A stretch of DNA of 64,000 nucleotides from Bretschneidera sinensis. Taxonomy: Eukaryota; Streptophyta; Magnoliopsida; Brassicales; Akaniaceae. Below the pieces are notes generated by a model. It had not been told where the DNA came from. It saw only the letters and a program-made list of their open reading frames with translations, and searched no databases. Position numbers and translations under genes: made by a program. The DNA lies in contig CM043698.1 in assembly GCA_023935145.1 (NCBI GenBank), positions 15,640,501-15,704,500 of the forward strand. The letters run 5' to 3'. Shown piece by piece: positions 35,187 through 49,014 of this stretch (the stretch's first letter is position 1; each line of letters begins with the position of its first letter).

Positions 35187-36545
35187 TCAGACGAGCATGT
35201 AAGAAGCTGAGAATGGGAAGGTAGAAAACCCCAGGGGAGTATGAACATGGCTCCACTTAGTATTACCAGTACTAGTATCCCTCTCCATTATGAAGCTCCC
35301 TTCTCTTTTACATTCTTCATCTCCCAATCCTCTGCCACCACTAATCATTGCAAACACCCGATTCTTCTGTTTACCATAATCTAGACTTGTTGTCGCAAAA
35401 CTGGTTGAACCAATCATGTTACTTGGAATTGGAATTGAATTAGCAATCAGCTTCCAATTTTTCTCCTTATCCTCAAATTCCTCAACCCCCTCCTCATGTT
35501 GCTGTTGTTGGGTTCCCAAGAACCACCACCATTGGCACTGATCCTTGAAATTGAGCGCAGTGGTGGTTCCTCTGGGGCTTGTTTTACGAAATGGCCAAAC
35601 CTTTTCAATTTTAGACCAATACCCACTTACAGGATCATAGCATTCAGCATCAGATTTGAATTCTCCTTGGTTTTCAGTGCCATATCCACTCACTACACAG
35701 AACCTCAAATCCCCATCTCCCTCCCAAGAGAGTCCCTTGCATTCGTCTCTTCCTTGTGCCATCTCTGGTAACATCTTCCACTCGTTTTTCTCCACATCGT
35801 ACACTTCAGCTGAACGCAGTGCGTTCTTCTGGTTGTCGTGTCCACCTGCCACGTACACCGTTGAGGGCCCCACCACCGCGCAGGCGAAGAAAGAGCGTGG
35901 GACCGACATGGGAGCCCCTCGTCTCCAGCTGCACTGCTTCTCTCCTCCGGTGAAATCAAGGATGTATACATCACTTACAGGCTCAAGGGTATCTGGGTCC
36001 CAGCCACCTAAGAGCAATAATTTGCTGGAGGAAGGAATCGCCACACATTCGCAGAACATGGGGATTCCTCCCTTTTTAAACCGAATTCTCTGCCATCTGT
36101 CATGGGTCGCATTGTAGATGCTCACTCCATACTGTGGTGGGCTGTAGATCTGCTGCTGGTGCTGCTGTTGCTGGTTCTCTTCGTTCTTGGTGATATTGGT
36201 CCTTGTAATCTCATCATAAATTACCTCGATGAAATATTCTTCTTCCTCTTCCTCTTCCTCTTCCTCTTCCTCTGCTGGTGGTACTGGGAGAGGTTGTACA
36301 AGGCAAACAAGGTGCTCTGCTTTGCCAGATTTGCGTCTTTCTTGATAAAAGGAAGGGTGAGATATCAAGTTTCGCCAACAATGGCAAACCAATTTCATGT
36401 TGGAATGGAATTCGTAAGGCACTCTTACCATGCACTCCACGGCTATCTCAACAGGCAGACCTGGAATCAAGTTGTCAATTTTCTTCCCCGCATCTCCCAT
36501 TTTTTTAACTTTCTGCCTATGAATTTGATACTCAGATCTCTTCAA
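35187..36545 (-). CDS. F-box/kelch-repeat protein, SKIP20/KMD type, 452 aa, single exon
   Basis: Predicted substrate receptor of an SCF (SKP1-cullin-F-box) ubiquitin ligase. Arabidopsis relatives (KFB/KISS ME DEADLY) target phenylalanine ammonia-lyase and type-B response regulators; that role is by family only. The F-box is at about residues 27-70 (LIPGLPVEIAVECMV, MKLVCHCWRNLISHPSFYQE), followed by GKAEHLVCLVQPLPVPP. Kelch motifs follow: LLLLGGWDPDTLEPVSDVYI, VYVAGGHDNQKNALRSAEVY, GRDECKGLSWEGD, CVVSGYGTENQGEF and YDPVSGYWSKIEKVW. A run of about 12 Glu and a Gln-rich stretch (ENQQQQHQQQ) sit between the F-box and the first kelch repeat. The frame opens at MKRSEYQ; an in-frame Met at residue 16 (MGDAGKK) is an equally plausible start. 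Length is a little above SKIP20 (about 420 aa) because of the low-complexity insert. No intron, as usual in this family. Confidence 0.93.
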   Translation of the reverse strand: MKRSEYQIHRQKVKKMGDAGKKIDNLIPGLPVEIAVECMVRVPYEFHSNMKLVCHCWRNLISHPSFYQERRKSGKAEHLVCLVQPLPVPPAEEEEEEEEEEEEYFIEVIYDEITRTNITKNEENQQQQHQQQIYSPPQYGVSIYNATHDRWQRIRFKKGGIPMFCECVAIPSSSKLLLLGGWDPDTLEPVSDVYILDFTGGEKQCSWRRGAPMSVPRSFFACAVVGPSTVYVAGGHDNQKNALRSAEVYDVEKNEWKMLPEMAQGRDECKGLSWEGDGDLRFCVVSGYGTENQGEFKSDAECYDPVSGYWSKIEKVWPFRKTSPRGTTTALNFKDQCQWWWFLGTQQQQHEEGVEEFEDKEKNWKLIANSIPIPSNMIGSTSFATTSLDYGKQKNRVFAMISGGRGLGDEECKREGSFIMERDTSTGNTKWSHVHTPLGFSTFPFSASYMLV

Positions 36546-36671
36546 GAATGAATAGAGGGTATAAACTTAATTTCGTCAAATTGATTTGAGAAAATTAAGA
36601 AACTGTGTTTTATGGCAAATGGGTGAGTAGAGGGGAACAGGTTGGGATGTGGAGCTTGTGGGGATGGGAAG

Positions 36672-36710
36672 ATATATATATACATAGAGAGAGAGAGAGA
36701 GAGATAAAAA
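36672..36710. repeat. (TA)n/(GA)n tracts in the F-box gene promoter/leader
   Basis: ATATATATATACATA followed by about 10 GA units, some 130-160 bp upstream of the F-box ATG. GA/CT tracts are common in plant core promoters and leaders. The TATATATA on either strand could serve as a TATA element. Confidence 0.6.
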
Positions 36711-39700
36711 GTCGGGATTGGATTAGTACTGATGGGTTGTGTGGAAAGCAGGGGCCCACTGTTTTATGAGATAACTCTTCATCGGTAAAAATAAAATTGT
36801 GATGTAAAATCAGTAGCGCATATGGTAAATTTTATTTTTAATTTTTTTTAAGTTTGACTCATGTTTATATTTAGTTTTCGTTTTTTTTTGGGATGGTTTA
36901 AGTTTAACAGTCGTTTGAATTAGGTTTTTTATTCAAATGATTTTATTTTATTAATTATTGATTTAAATTTATATATTATATGCATAAAAGTTTCCAAAGT
37001 CAAGAATAGTTGAACTTTATTTAAAGCATAAAGTTATCGTTGAAGTAATGAAAAATCAGTTAAATAATGTTGATAAAGATGTGGAGATAACAAAAGATGT
37101 GAAAATTGTTGAAAAAATCAGCTCTAAGAGTTTATTTTAGACCATTTTAAGGTCTTAATTTGAGCAAATTAATTATCATTAAAAACTTTTAATTGGGTGC
37201 ATTAAATTAAACTTGAGTTTGAGATTTAATGGGCATTTATTTTGATTCAAAATGAATATTAATGTATGATCTTAAAATGAGAATAAAGGGTTGTTTGAAA
37301 ACCAATTTGACTTTGTCCTACATTGATAAGAAAATGATAAATAGAATGCTTTATGAGCATTTATTTGGGATTCTTATCTACTTTTGTTTTAAAAAAATGG
37401 ATAAAGGTGAAGGCTCACAGTGTATTGACGCACCACACGCCTTTGCCCCAGTCCAAGCTCATGCTCGAGCCCGATCGCGTCGCATTAGAGCTTTATGCGC
37501 ACTTTGCACTTCGCACATGCGCATCCTCTCTGAGGAGCCCTCGTCCCAAGCCCAAAAGCTCAAGATTTAATAAAAAATGTGTCAAATTAAATCAAAAGAA
37601 ATTTGTTTAAATCTAAAGGCTGTGATTTAATCAGAGATGTATGACTTAAATCCAAGGGTCATGACTTAATCAAAAAGGTGTCAGATTAATCAACTGTTTT
37701 TTTAACTGACAGACCATTTAAAATTAAAAGAAATGATCTAGAGGCTCATATTAAATCTGAAAAAATCATGATTTTCCAAATTGGAAAGATATATTTGTTC
37801 AGAATTACTTTAAGAGGTGTCCTTACACTTATAAATACCATGTCTCCCTCTACATTAAGATACAATTCATTTCTTTCTTTCTTCTCTCTTTTTCTCTCAA
37901 AACTCTTTGCCATAATATTTCAATTATTTCAAAGCAAAATAAAATCCAAAATTCTTCAGATTTTGTTGTTTGCAGACTTCAACCTAGAGACTTAGATGTA
38001 TCCTGGATGACTATTCGTCTGTACCCATAGCAAACTTGTTTATTCAAGTGGCGAAGAATAAAGCTTTAAAGACAGTGATTAATTCACGCCTCTAAGTCTT
38101 GATTCTCATATTATGTTCCAGTTAGAAAAAATATCACAACAAGAATTTTATAAAACTGTTTTTTACTATACTGTTTAACTTGGCGTGAATGAGCCTATTG
38201 TGAATGAACTTGTTGTAAATATATTGGGTCATTTGGGTGAAGGACTTGATAGGAACGAGTACTAAACATAAAGGACCCAATAAGGACACGAAGCAAACTA
38301 AAAAGACTAAAAATAGAATTTAGTCTACAAATTTTGGTTATAAAGTTGTTTCATCACATTCCATAGTTTAAAAAGTTTAAATCTATATGTAAAATCAATG
38401 TACAATAGGTTTTACTCTATAATTTTTACTGCGGAGGAGTTGAACTCCTGTTTATTTAACGGGAGTTACCCGTACTTCTTTTTTTTACTGTAACTGCCTT
38501 TAAATTAATACCAACAATAGTGAATGGCCAACTAGTCAAAAGTTAAGATGATGATAAATTAAAGAACAAATATGGTATGATTTGAGTGGTGTGATTTGTT
38601 TTGATGGTCTACATAGCAATATTTTTTTTTAGTTTGACTTACTTTTAAGAGCGGTGTTATTGAACGAGTTAAGACAAGCGAAATGAACACACATATTGTT
38701 TTAAAATATTCACAAATAATTTGTAACGGTGGAAAAGTGTTTGTCACTTTTAGTTTTTATGTTAAATATTCAATATGAATGGACAACTAGCAATTCAGGT
38801 ATGTGAAAGCAAATCGCGTAGATTTGATTGGATCCCACACTAAATCCCTTCCCGCTCACGATCTCCATTAGTCCCCGTATAGCCTCTGACCCGACCCAGA
38901 CTCTCCCATCTGTATGATTGGAGCTCCGATTGGAACTGAGAGAGATGACTGTCTACACAGCATTGATGTGTGCAAATTTGCGATGCAGATTTTCAATCGG
39001 CGTATGTGAAAGCAAATCTATGATGGTGAACTTAGACGACACTGTTGAAGAATAAAAACAAGAACTCGCAATGGTGCAAAACTAGATCTGCGATGGTGGA
39101 GCCAAAAAAGGGAAAGAAAAAGAAGGATAGGGGAAAGAGGAAGAAGAAAAAAAATGGAAGAAAGGATTGACGAAGAAGAAGAAGAAAAAAAAAATGGAAG
39201 AAGGGATTGACGAAGAAGAGGACAACGAAGTTTTGTGTCATACTCTTGCGAATTTGTGTTGGTCCCGATGGCGACCTTTTTTTAACTTCTTTTTTCTTTT
39301 CTTTTTCTTTTATGTGTTGATTCGGGTGAGTGGTGTTGTTAATGGTTTCGAGTTTGATTTTGAATTTTAAAGAATAATTTGTAGAGATCTGTATTTTGTT
39401 TTGATTTTTTTTTTCTTGAAGTTTTGAGAGGAAAATTAAAGGTGAGCATGGAAACCAGTAGACCTGCGAACCCGACCCAAACCTGTGTAATAGGTTAGGT
39501 TGGGTTGGGTTAAGGTTTTCAAAAATTGGGTTGGGTTTGGGTTGATAATTTTTTGAACCAAGTGGGTTGGGTTGGGTCATGGGTTAAAAAAATTTAACCC
39601 GATCATTATATAATTATATTTTATATATATTTAATTAAAATATACTTACTTTAAGGATTGATGGACAACATTCATATTTTGGTAAGTTAGTTTGGATTGC

Positions 39701-42700
39701 AATATATATTTTGTGTGTGTGTGTATATATATATATATCGTTTTTTAATTTTTTGTCTTTAGAAACCCTCCAACAAAAAATGATAATTTTCATAAAAAAA
39801 ATCAATTAGAATTTAAATATGTGAGGACTATGTTTCTTTTTAATATTTTTTAGTTGAAGAACACCATCTGTTCTCGTGAACTTTTTTTTTTTTACTTTCA
39901 ATTTGCTTTTCAAAAACTTGTTGAATTGATTTGCTTGTCTTATGTTCATTCATTTTATATTTTTTGTATGATAGAACTTGGTTATAGAGATTCTAGGATC
40001 AAGTCTATACTAGTGCTGAAGTTTGGGTTTTAGAGATTCTATACTAGTGTTTAACTTGGTTATAGAGATTCTAGGATCAACTCTATCTTATATTCATTCA
40101 CTTTATGTTTTTTTGTATGATTGAACTTGGTTTAATTTAGAAAGAAAATCCGGTATAATTTTTTGGGTTTAATTTGGAAAGAAAACATGCTAGAAATTTT
40201 TTGGTTTAATTTTGATTCTATTGTTGAATGGAGAGAGAATGAATAAGATCAAGGAATAAGAAGGGTATCATTGGGTTTTTAGAAATAATTAATGAGGTGG
40301 ATAACATTTTTGATCGAAATCTAATATGTTGACTCACAAAAGACTTAACAAAAAATGGTTTCTGTTTAAAAAATGTTAAAATTGAATAAAATAAAAATGT
40401 TTTTGTTTATTACTAAACGAGAAGAATGTAATAAAAAAATGGATCAAAACACTAGGTGATTGATGCAATTTTCTCTAAAACTTATAATGATAGAAAAGTG
40501 TGTCACTTATCACTTTTCGTGTTAGAATATTCAATATAAACGAACAATTAGCAAGTATCATTTATAAATTTTAAAAAAGATTCATTGATTATTTGTAACG
40601 GCAAAATAAGTTTTTGTTACTTGTCAATTTTTGTGTTATTTAATATGTTCAAGTAGTATTGTTACCTTCATACTGATCCAAAACATATAGTCAATCTTGC
40701 TAACAAATTAAGATTGTGCGTTAAAAAAAATTGAATTACCGTTTCGATATTAAATCTTAGTTTGAGTATTATTTTAAAAATTCAATATAAAATTTGAAAC
40801 GGTAAAAAAATACCCGTCACTTGTAAGTTTGTGTTAAAATATTCACTATAAAAATTTCTATAGTTCGTTTTTTACTAGTCGATAAAAGTATGATAGGGCA
40901 ACCTGTGTGACAAATTTCTTTGGGCGTCATCATGAAAACTCCTATTTATTTGAGAAACCAATTTCAAAAAAGGCTTATGCAATAAAAATTACAGATTCTC
41001 CTACAAAACGGTTTCAACCATAACCCTACCCAAAATTACCCAATTAGGGATGGTACCTTTATCTGATAAAGCTGCCTAGTAGTGCCTACCTTATAACTGT
41101 CCATAAATAGTGCAGGTCCACGAGGAAAACCATCCCATGTATATGTTAAAATCTTCTAGAAGGCATGTTAGGGTAGTGTTGCTTTCCAGTTTACCCTACT
41201 TTGCGTGGATGGGCGTGTGGGACTGCGAACTTGAATAAAGGGCTAACAACCCACACTGTTTCCATCTCACGCTTGCTGCAAAATATATATATATAAAATA
41301 AAACCTTTTACATTGAAAGAAAATTTATTTGATAATTTTTTATTATTTTATTAATAATTTTTATATATATTTAATTAATATTATCAATAAAATTTATAAA
41401 ATTTATCAATTAAGTTTATACTTGGTGCAAACAATAATTTTCTGTTGGTAAGATTATTAATTTTAATTTTCATATTTACGAGTATTCAGAATACAAAGAT
41501 TTTTTTTTTCTAAATTTCCTAGATCAGGCGTAGTTGGTATGCTTTTAATTTGTTTGGGAAAGTTAACATAGTATAATGCGCGCAAATTGATCTGTGATAC
41601 TATTTTACTTTTGAATAAAAAAATAATATGATTTAAAATAATTCTCATGAAGTTTATAAATTTTTATTTAAAAAATAGTATTTAAAAAAAGTAAGATAAT
41701 ACTTTATCATTTAATAAATCAAATACAATATTTCAATTAAAAATTATCATTCTAGTGTACGATTTTGCCCATATTTCATCAATGATTAAAATTTATAGAA
41801 ATTTGTACAAAAAAAACTAGAGTTTAGAACGTTGATACAATTTTTTTTAGTAAATTTTCTATCGATATAAAGTCTAAATTTCCTATTGATTTCTTTAACA
41901 ATTTTTTTTCCAAATTTTTTAAAAACTTAAGAAATTTTTGAGATATTAAAAAATTGTCATCAATTTTTATGATTGAATATGTAACATTTCGATTAATTAT
42001 CAATAAAAATGTGTTTTAACAATGGTGCTCTTTTGTTATCTTTTGATCATTTCGAATCGAAATCAAAATTTCAATAAATGTTGAAAAGTTTGTATTTTTA
42101 GTGTCGAAATTCTTATCAAACTCGAAATTTTTTTTCAACACAGGGGTATTGCACTTCTAACATGAATTAACTAATCATATTTCCTTTTGGACAAAACTTA
42201 AAAGGAAGATTTATTTTACAGAGTTCATGAACTCCTTAACAAAAATAATGTTTTTCAAAAATAAAATCTTTGATCAAATTTTATTTTTCAATAAAACTCA
42301 TGTAATAGGTTAATTATATAAAATTTTAACAAAAAAAAATTATCATTTTAGTATATGATTTAACTTATATTTTATTAAGGGTTTAAAACTTATCAAATTT
42401 TATATGAAAAACTAAAACTTAGATAAATAATTAAAATTTATCAAAATACGTTATTTTTTGTAACTTCAAAATTCTCATATATTTATTTTAGATGATAAAT
42501 CACAATCATTAATTGTATTAATATAAAAATTTAAAAAAAATTACGAACTTCATATAAAATTTACCTTTCATCATATCTTTATCAATGAAAAAAATCTAAT
42601 GATATTTATAAAGTATTTCCATTTTTACTTTAGTCTCTTTTGAATGACAAAACTATCGAGACAAATCAATATTGAATGATAATTTTACGAATCTGATTTT

Positions 42701-45700
42701 ATAAAAATTATTATGAAATCAATAAAACATATTAATAATCATAAAAAAATTAAATATTAAAATTACTATTTAATTACCTTACGTTTGTGTTTCTATTGCA
42801 ATGTGACCCCACAAGATATGAAAAATCAGTACTGCCTTTATCTTGAGATTTCCATTTACGCTTTTAGCAGCGGTGGGAGAAAAAAACAGGGATCATAAGA
42901 TCTGAATGTTGATCATCATGATTCATAAAGTTCCATTATTGATGTCAAAACGTCTACGTACAGCCTGGTTGGGACCTAAAATAAAGCCATCTTCTAGAAG
43001 CTATTAAATCACGAGGGACACCTCTCTCTTTCAGTCTTCTAGAAGAATTATTTTCTTAAAAAAAAAAAGAAACAAATATAGAAAAAAATATAATTATATA
43101 TTTGAGTGAGGCTGTGGAAACAAAATTTGCAATTAAGGATTATACAAACAAAAGAATTATGCCACTTCCGTAAATACTTCGTCGACGTGGTCGGTGCGTG
43201 AAAATGACCGACTGAATAAAGAATAGTAAACTCAACGTTAAAATATAGACCTTTGTCACTCTCAGGGACGAATCTACGAGAGAGACTAGGGGCACTTGCC
43301 CCACTCAAATCCCAAAACCTAGAGTTTTTTCTTAAAATGCTCTTTAGAGCCTCTCATTTTTATTTTTATTCGGGTTAATAATCAATAAAAATTATTATTT
43401 TCACTCATTATAATATTAAATAATAATTTTTAAAGGTAAAATAATAATTGAACTATCTAATTTTCATAAATATGATTTGATTATCAATTGGCTGGAGATA
43501 TAAACAAAATCAATCGATCCAGTAAGAATTTGATGCATAGAACGTAATAATGACCAATCACTCTAGATTGTGTAGGAATCAAATTTTTCCGTACAATAAT
43601 GAGATCACTACCCTAAAAATTTGAATATTTTTTCATTGATGGGATAGTTCACAAGCAGGTCATATGTTATAGGACTTTAAGGCTTGAAAAGTCGCGTCCC
43701 TGTTGGGGTATGCTCCGAAATATTTCGGGACAAAAGACCTCCAATGCCTATATAAATATCTCTCTAAGCTTTTACTTTTATGTTACTTCGATGTATTTAT
43801 TGACTTAACCATCGAAAAATTTTTCTCATAACATCAAACTCATAATGACTTTCAAATTCATATACCAAACAAACATATCATAGCAACAAAACCAAAATCG
43901 AGTTTCATTTTCCTTAAATCCAAATCGTTAGAATCAATTTCATCTCGTTGAAGTAAAAAAGAAGACAAACAACATATGATTCTAACATTGATATATCAAT
44001 AATGACAAAAAAATAAAATATAATCATGTGGTGCCCATTTGATAACTAGTCTTATCTTTTATAGATGATATTTTAGGTATAGTTGTTAATTTCATTTTGT
44101 TTTGATCGAAATCATGATGGTAAATTTTATAACGGGTAACATTTCGATTTACTTAATTATATAAAATGTTTCGGTTTCAGTTTGTTTAAGTGTATCGTTT
44201 TCGATTTAACAATATTTAAAAATAAATATCATAAATTCATATTTTAATTTATAAAAATTATTAATATTGTTGCTATACCGTTTCGATCTGTTTCGACTAA
44301 AACAAATCAATCTCCATATAACCATCTGAATTTTAAGCCATGGTCAATGGAGATCTCTTCTCTTCTTTGAAATTGAGATTAGAAAATAGGCAGGAATGTG
44401 AGAGTTTGCTAATTGGACATGAGCTTGAAAATAGGGCATGGTGGTAATATTTGATATTTTCGCAAATCAAGAGATGAATTTATGATATGTATATAAAAAA
44501 AACTGTTCACTAAATAATTAAGTTTTATTATTCTTAAGTTACTAGAGAATATCTTTATTTTTTTATTATATAACATTTTCAAAAAATAAAATATAAAAAA
44601 ATAATGAAGCTGATCATGAGTTACTCGAATCTTGGCTTGTGATAGTTTACTCAAGTCATTTCAATTAAGTTTTCAAATCGAGTTTAAACCCGTTCTTAAG
44701 CTTATTTAATATAACAAGCCGAGTTCAAGATAGTTTGGAAGCTCACGAACTCAACTCGGATATATATATTAAAAAATAATATTTAATTTTAAATAAATAT
44801 ATATAATCTTTATTATAAAAAATTGAAATACATATATTAATACTCAAAAGTTTATGTTCGTTAGATTCAAAATCAGGTTTATTGAAATTTTAAACTGATT
44901 CCAATTCGATTTGAATCAAATTTAAATTTAAAAATTAAAAAATAAATTTTTATGTAGAATAAATCGGATCGGCTTACTAGTATTTTGTCCACTATTGCCG
45001 ACATTATTTGATGGAAGAATTTTTGAGTGCTTGTACTTGTTGCAGGCAATTAACCAAGCTCTAGTGGAAAATAAAGAAATGGAAGACTTCATTTTTCTAT
45101 ACAAAGACTCCGTTAGCGTCCTACCCTTTGGCTTGTCATACACCAACATGAGTAATTCGATCGGACACATACAAACAAATGTAATTGACTACTGACCGAA
45201 AAATAGAACCTTAGTTGCGAGCAGTAATGGTGACAATTGGATAAGAGCAATGATATTGACTGTTGACTCCATCTATAACCTTGGACATTTAAAATGGAGA
45301 TTAGGACGAGACATTTATCTAATTTGAGCGGTGAAAAAGGTATTTTTGTTTTTTATATTTAATTTTTGATTTAATGGTAAAAAAATATTTTATGGTTGAT
45401 TGTATTTTTAAAAAATACTTTGAAGTATTTTTTTGTGGTAAAAAATATTCTATGATTGACTCTATTTTCAAAAAATACTATGTGATATGTTTCTGTTAGC
45501 AAAAAATACCTTATGGTTGACTAAAACAAATATATCACAGGGTATTTTTGACTAACAAAAACATATTATAGGATTTTTTTGCTAACAGAAATATATCTCA
45601 GGTTATTTCTTACCAAAAAAAATCTCAATACATTTTTTGCCACAAAAAATGTCAGTATATCTTTTAAAAATACAATCAACTACATGATTTTTTTTTTATA

Positions 45701-48693
45701 ATTAAACCTTAATTTTTTTATAAGCTATTTATTATTTAAATTGATGTTGATAACATTTGTTCTTTTTTGTATGAAATTGTTCAAGTAAGAGGTAAAATTG
45801 GAACTTGAGCTCAACTCGTTAATAAAAAATATATTTGAGTTGAATCGAATTAAAAAAATTCAAAATTAAACTCTGACTCTTTTGATGAAATTCAAACTCA
45901 ATAACCTAAGCTATTGAGTGAACTCAAACACTCCCAAACTAATGATTCATCCCTTCCATCATTCAGAATTCAATCAACATCATAGTGGCCAAATTTTCTA
46001 CCTCACCTTCACTGAAGATAAGACAGAGATATCTTTCCACTTTTTGCTGTTGAAAAGAAATATTTTGACGTGTTTACTTTTGTGTAAAAAAGTCTTGTAA
46101 AACCGATCCTACACATAAATTATTCAGCTTGAAGTTTACTAATTAAACTGATCATAACAATATTACCGATCAGGTCAACATCATCAAGAAAGTCTTGGTA
46201 TGCGTACCGTGAAGAAATGAAGAAGTAGGACATTGATTTAGATGCTTATAAATTCAGCTCATCATCTGCCAATTATACAGAATCCTACGTCTCTGATTAA
46301 TTGGGCCAATAGATCGATTCAACACAGAATCCTTTTCATCTTTGGGGTCATTGTGTTCTTGTCCATTCTAATTATTATAGATAAGGTCAAGTGAGCATGA
46401 AATGGAACAACTGACAAGGCTGCAACTTGAGGAGGGTGAACACTACTTGTTCTGATCTACATACATATTCTGCATCTTTGGCTGAGCCACTAAAGATAAG
46501 ACTTTATCAAATTGCCAATGTTGATAAAGGACTAATCATTAGTACTTGTAAAGTGAATGTAATGGCAAATGGAAGCCATGTATGGAACAGAAGAAGTGAA
46601 ATGTAGCAACAAGTTAATTTATATTAGTTGTTGTTAGCACATAGTTGAGCTTGAGTTAGGTCGGGTCAGATTTGAATTCAACTCTAATTTAATTTATTAT
46701 ATATATATATATATATTTTAATTCTAATCTATTTTAACTCATGATTGTTACGTAAATCTCAACCTTAACTCAACAAATAAAAACTTTAATTGGATTCGGG
46801 TTGAATTTGTATTGGTTTGTAAAATCAAATCGGGTTTAAATTAGATTGGATATGATTAGATTCTTAAATTCTATTTCTTTATATCATATGCATACAAATT
46901 TTAAAGTATCAAATTAAATTATTAAAATTTTATTATCTCTCGGATATGCGAATTTCAAAAGTCCAAGTATCTTACTTAAACTCAAATTACTAGCTAATGA
47001 TATTGATTACATAATTAAATTCGGGCTCACGGGTTACGGATTGGGTCAATGTTGAAAAAACTTCAACTCTAATCTAACTCAAATTTAATTCTGATTGAAA
47101 TTTTTCAATCTTAACCCAACCTTATCTTAAAAAAATCTCAACTTTAACTTACTAAAGATTGGAGTTGGATTCTGATTAGATCGGTTAGCTTGCTCAAGTG
47201 GCACGCCTAGTACATATATTGGTTGTCTATTGTATGTTATTCTTTTAATTTTTGGGGGGTATTGTATGTTATTCTTGATTTTTGATGATAAACTTTTCAC
47301 ATATTAAGGTAGACTTACCCCTAGCTAGTATGTTTGTGGAAAAAGAATTGTAATCTAGTTGTCAAAGTGAGTTTCAAATTTTTTATTTATTTCAAACATT
47401 TTAACATAAAAATTCAATTGAATTCTAAAATTTAATATAAAAAAATTAAACATAAAATTTCATTTGAATTCTTTTTTTTTTCAGCTCGTTTAAAAATAAA
47501 ATGAATTCTACTTTAATTTTGATTTCAAACGGAGTGGAATTAACAAATCAAAAATGAATAATCTTTATCCAATATGAAATATAAATTGAAAAACATACCT
47601 TTATGTATATATTAATCGGCCTCCATATCATTTTAGAATATCTTATTAATAATATAATTTTTAAATAAAATTATTCATTATAAAATATAAAATCTTGGTA
47701 AAATTTTAAAAAAGCTATTAAACTTGACGATGTTTGCTTATTAGTTTATTATAAATTGTTAAGATTTATGTTAATATAAAACTTACAAGTATGACACTCG
47801 TATATGATTTAAAATACATGTAAATTTTTTAATTTAAATGTATTCTTTTTCTTAAGAGAAAACATAAGAATTGTCTTTTAATAAAATGTATGCCTTTTAA
47901 TCGAATAAATTTTAAAATATCTTTTAAGTAATCCGATTACCTAATTATAATGAAATGAATTGAGTTTTAGAAAATATATAAAATAAAAATACTTTACAAA
48001 TCCGATTCAATAATATTTTAGCAAATTGAATTGTATATAGTGTGATACTTAGCCGAAGAAAAATAAAATGCTTGGGTCTCAAGAGCGGCCCATTAGGTTT
48101 CAAAAAATGGCCCATTATGTTTGGCTTATGGACTTGAGCCCATAAATTAGAGTTAAGAAAAAGAAGAGTTCCAGCAAGACTGACCCATTTACTATCATAT
48201 ACTTTAAATGAACAAAGCATCATATGTCAACAGCCAAAGCTATTTAACTAAGTGGCCATTATCCGCAATTTGGTCTGAAAGCCTATTGTTGCAGTCATAA
48301 GTTGGTCTTGATGGCCCTATGCAGTTCCGCTTTTCATTCATCCTTACATCTTTATAACAAGATGAGCCAAGGATAAATCGAATATGTTTGGTGGACACGG
48401 ATAAGGTAAATGGAAGAGTGGGATGATTTTATGTTAATATGTTCGGTAAATATAATAATTAATGAATAAGAAGATAAAATATTTTATTCGATTATAATAA
48501 AATAAAATTATAATACTTTAAAAAAAAAATAAATTATTTTTTATCTTTCTCGTCTTGTTCATCGGAGACGCTATTAATTTACGATGAAAGTCATTTTTTA
48601 TTTAAAAGCTTCCATGTGATCTTCAAAGACTTAATTTCGAGTATTAGAAAAAGCTAGTAAACTACTGGAAAAAGCTTTTTCCTGGGGAGGTGA
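36711..48693. other. 12-kb AT-rich intergenic region with decayed repeats and no supported gene
   Basis: Read in all frames, this stretch has only short, low-complexity or biased frames. Notable sub-regions follow. Positions 37250-38060 contain TATAAATA (37831-37838) and a GC-richer patch at 37415-37560, and look like an old solo LTR. Positions 39060-39240 are A/G-rich with a duplicated GGAAGAA(A/G)GGATTGACGAAG. Positions 39440-39600 contain GGGTT-rich degenerate repeats. Positions 41280-42760 are very AT-rich. Positions 43266-43330 include GGGGCACTTGCCCC, a motif often seen in plant repeats. Positions 44640-44760 and 46630-47200 carry degenerate inverted words typical of old DNA transposons. 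A foldback lies at 45362-45725. Confidence 0.5.
45362..45725. mobile_element. Foldback (inverted-repeat) element
   Basis: The left arm (45362-45525) and the reverse complement of the right arm (45535-45725) share, in order, GTTGATTGTATTTTTAAAA, a TTTTTTGTGG(T/C)AAAAAAT block, TTTCTGTTAGCAAAAAA, and a central TGATATATTTG-like end. The arms meet near 45528. It is AT-rich, non-coding, and could form one long hairpin of about 160 bp per arm. Target duplications were not identified. Confidence 0.6.
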
Positions 48694-49014
48694 ATTGTGA
48701 ACTAACAAAGAAATTTAAAAAAAAAAAAAAAAACATAAAGGTTAAAAAAAGGTGGAGCTTCGCATATGTCATTCTTTTTTAATTAGTAAAAGAAAACTAT
48801 CAACCAACTCTTACGCAGAACTTATACAGGAAGGTAGAGGTATCACCAACAAGAGTACTTGTGTTCACATACATTTCTCAAACTTGCCTGTAATTTTTTT
48901 ATAAAAAAAATTACCTCGTTGACTGAACCAGAGCCCTTAATTGGACCTTGACCCGCCTCGTCGATTATTTCTAAAAAAATAACTCAAGAAGATACTTTCT
49001 ATTATGTTGCATTG
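48694..49014. repeat. Left copy of a ~320-bp direct repeat flanking the Copia nest
   Basis: Starts ATTGTGAACTAACAAAG and includes ACATAAAGGTTAAAAAAAGG, GCAGAACTTATACAGGAAGG and TTTCTATTATGTTGCATTG. The same sequence with modest divergence recurs at 63384-63701. It is adjacent to the first LTR base of the oldest element. Confidence 0.8.

Noticed and set aside
37250..38060. Solo LTR
   Set aside because: TATA-like and GC-patch structure are suggestive, but I could not define TG...CA ends or a target duplication, so it is not called as a feature of its own.
39032..39580. 182-aa minus-strand frame
   Set aside because: Low-complexity Phe/Leu and Asn/Pro runs from polypurine and GGGTT repeats; not a protein-like sequence.
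39440..39600. Interstitial telomere repeat (GGGTT-rich)
   Set aside because: The plant telomere unit is TTTAGGG; this is GGTTGGGTTGGG of irregular phase, typical of degenerate transposon repeats.
44995..45195. 66-aa plus-strand frame after a CAG acceptor (AINQALVENKEMEDF...)
   Set aside because: Faintly like a dehydrogenase E1-beta start, but too short, not followed by matching exons, and set in decayed AT-rich DNA.
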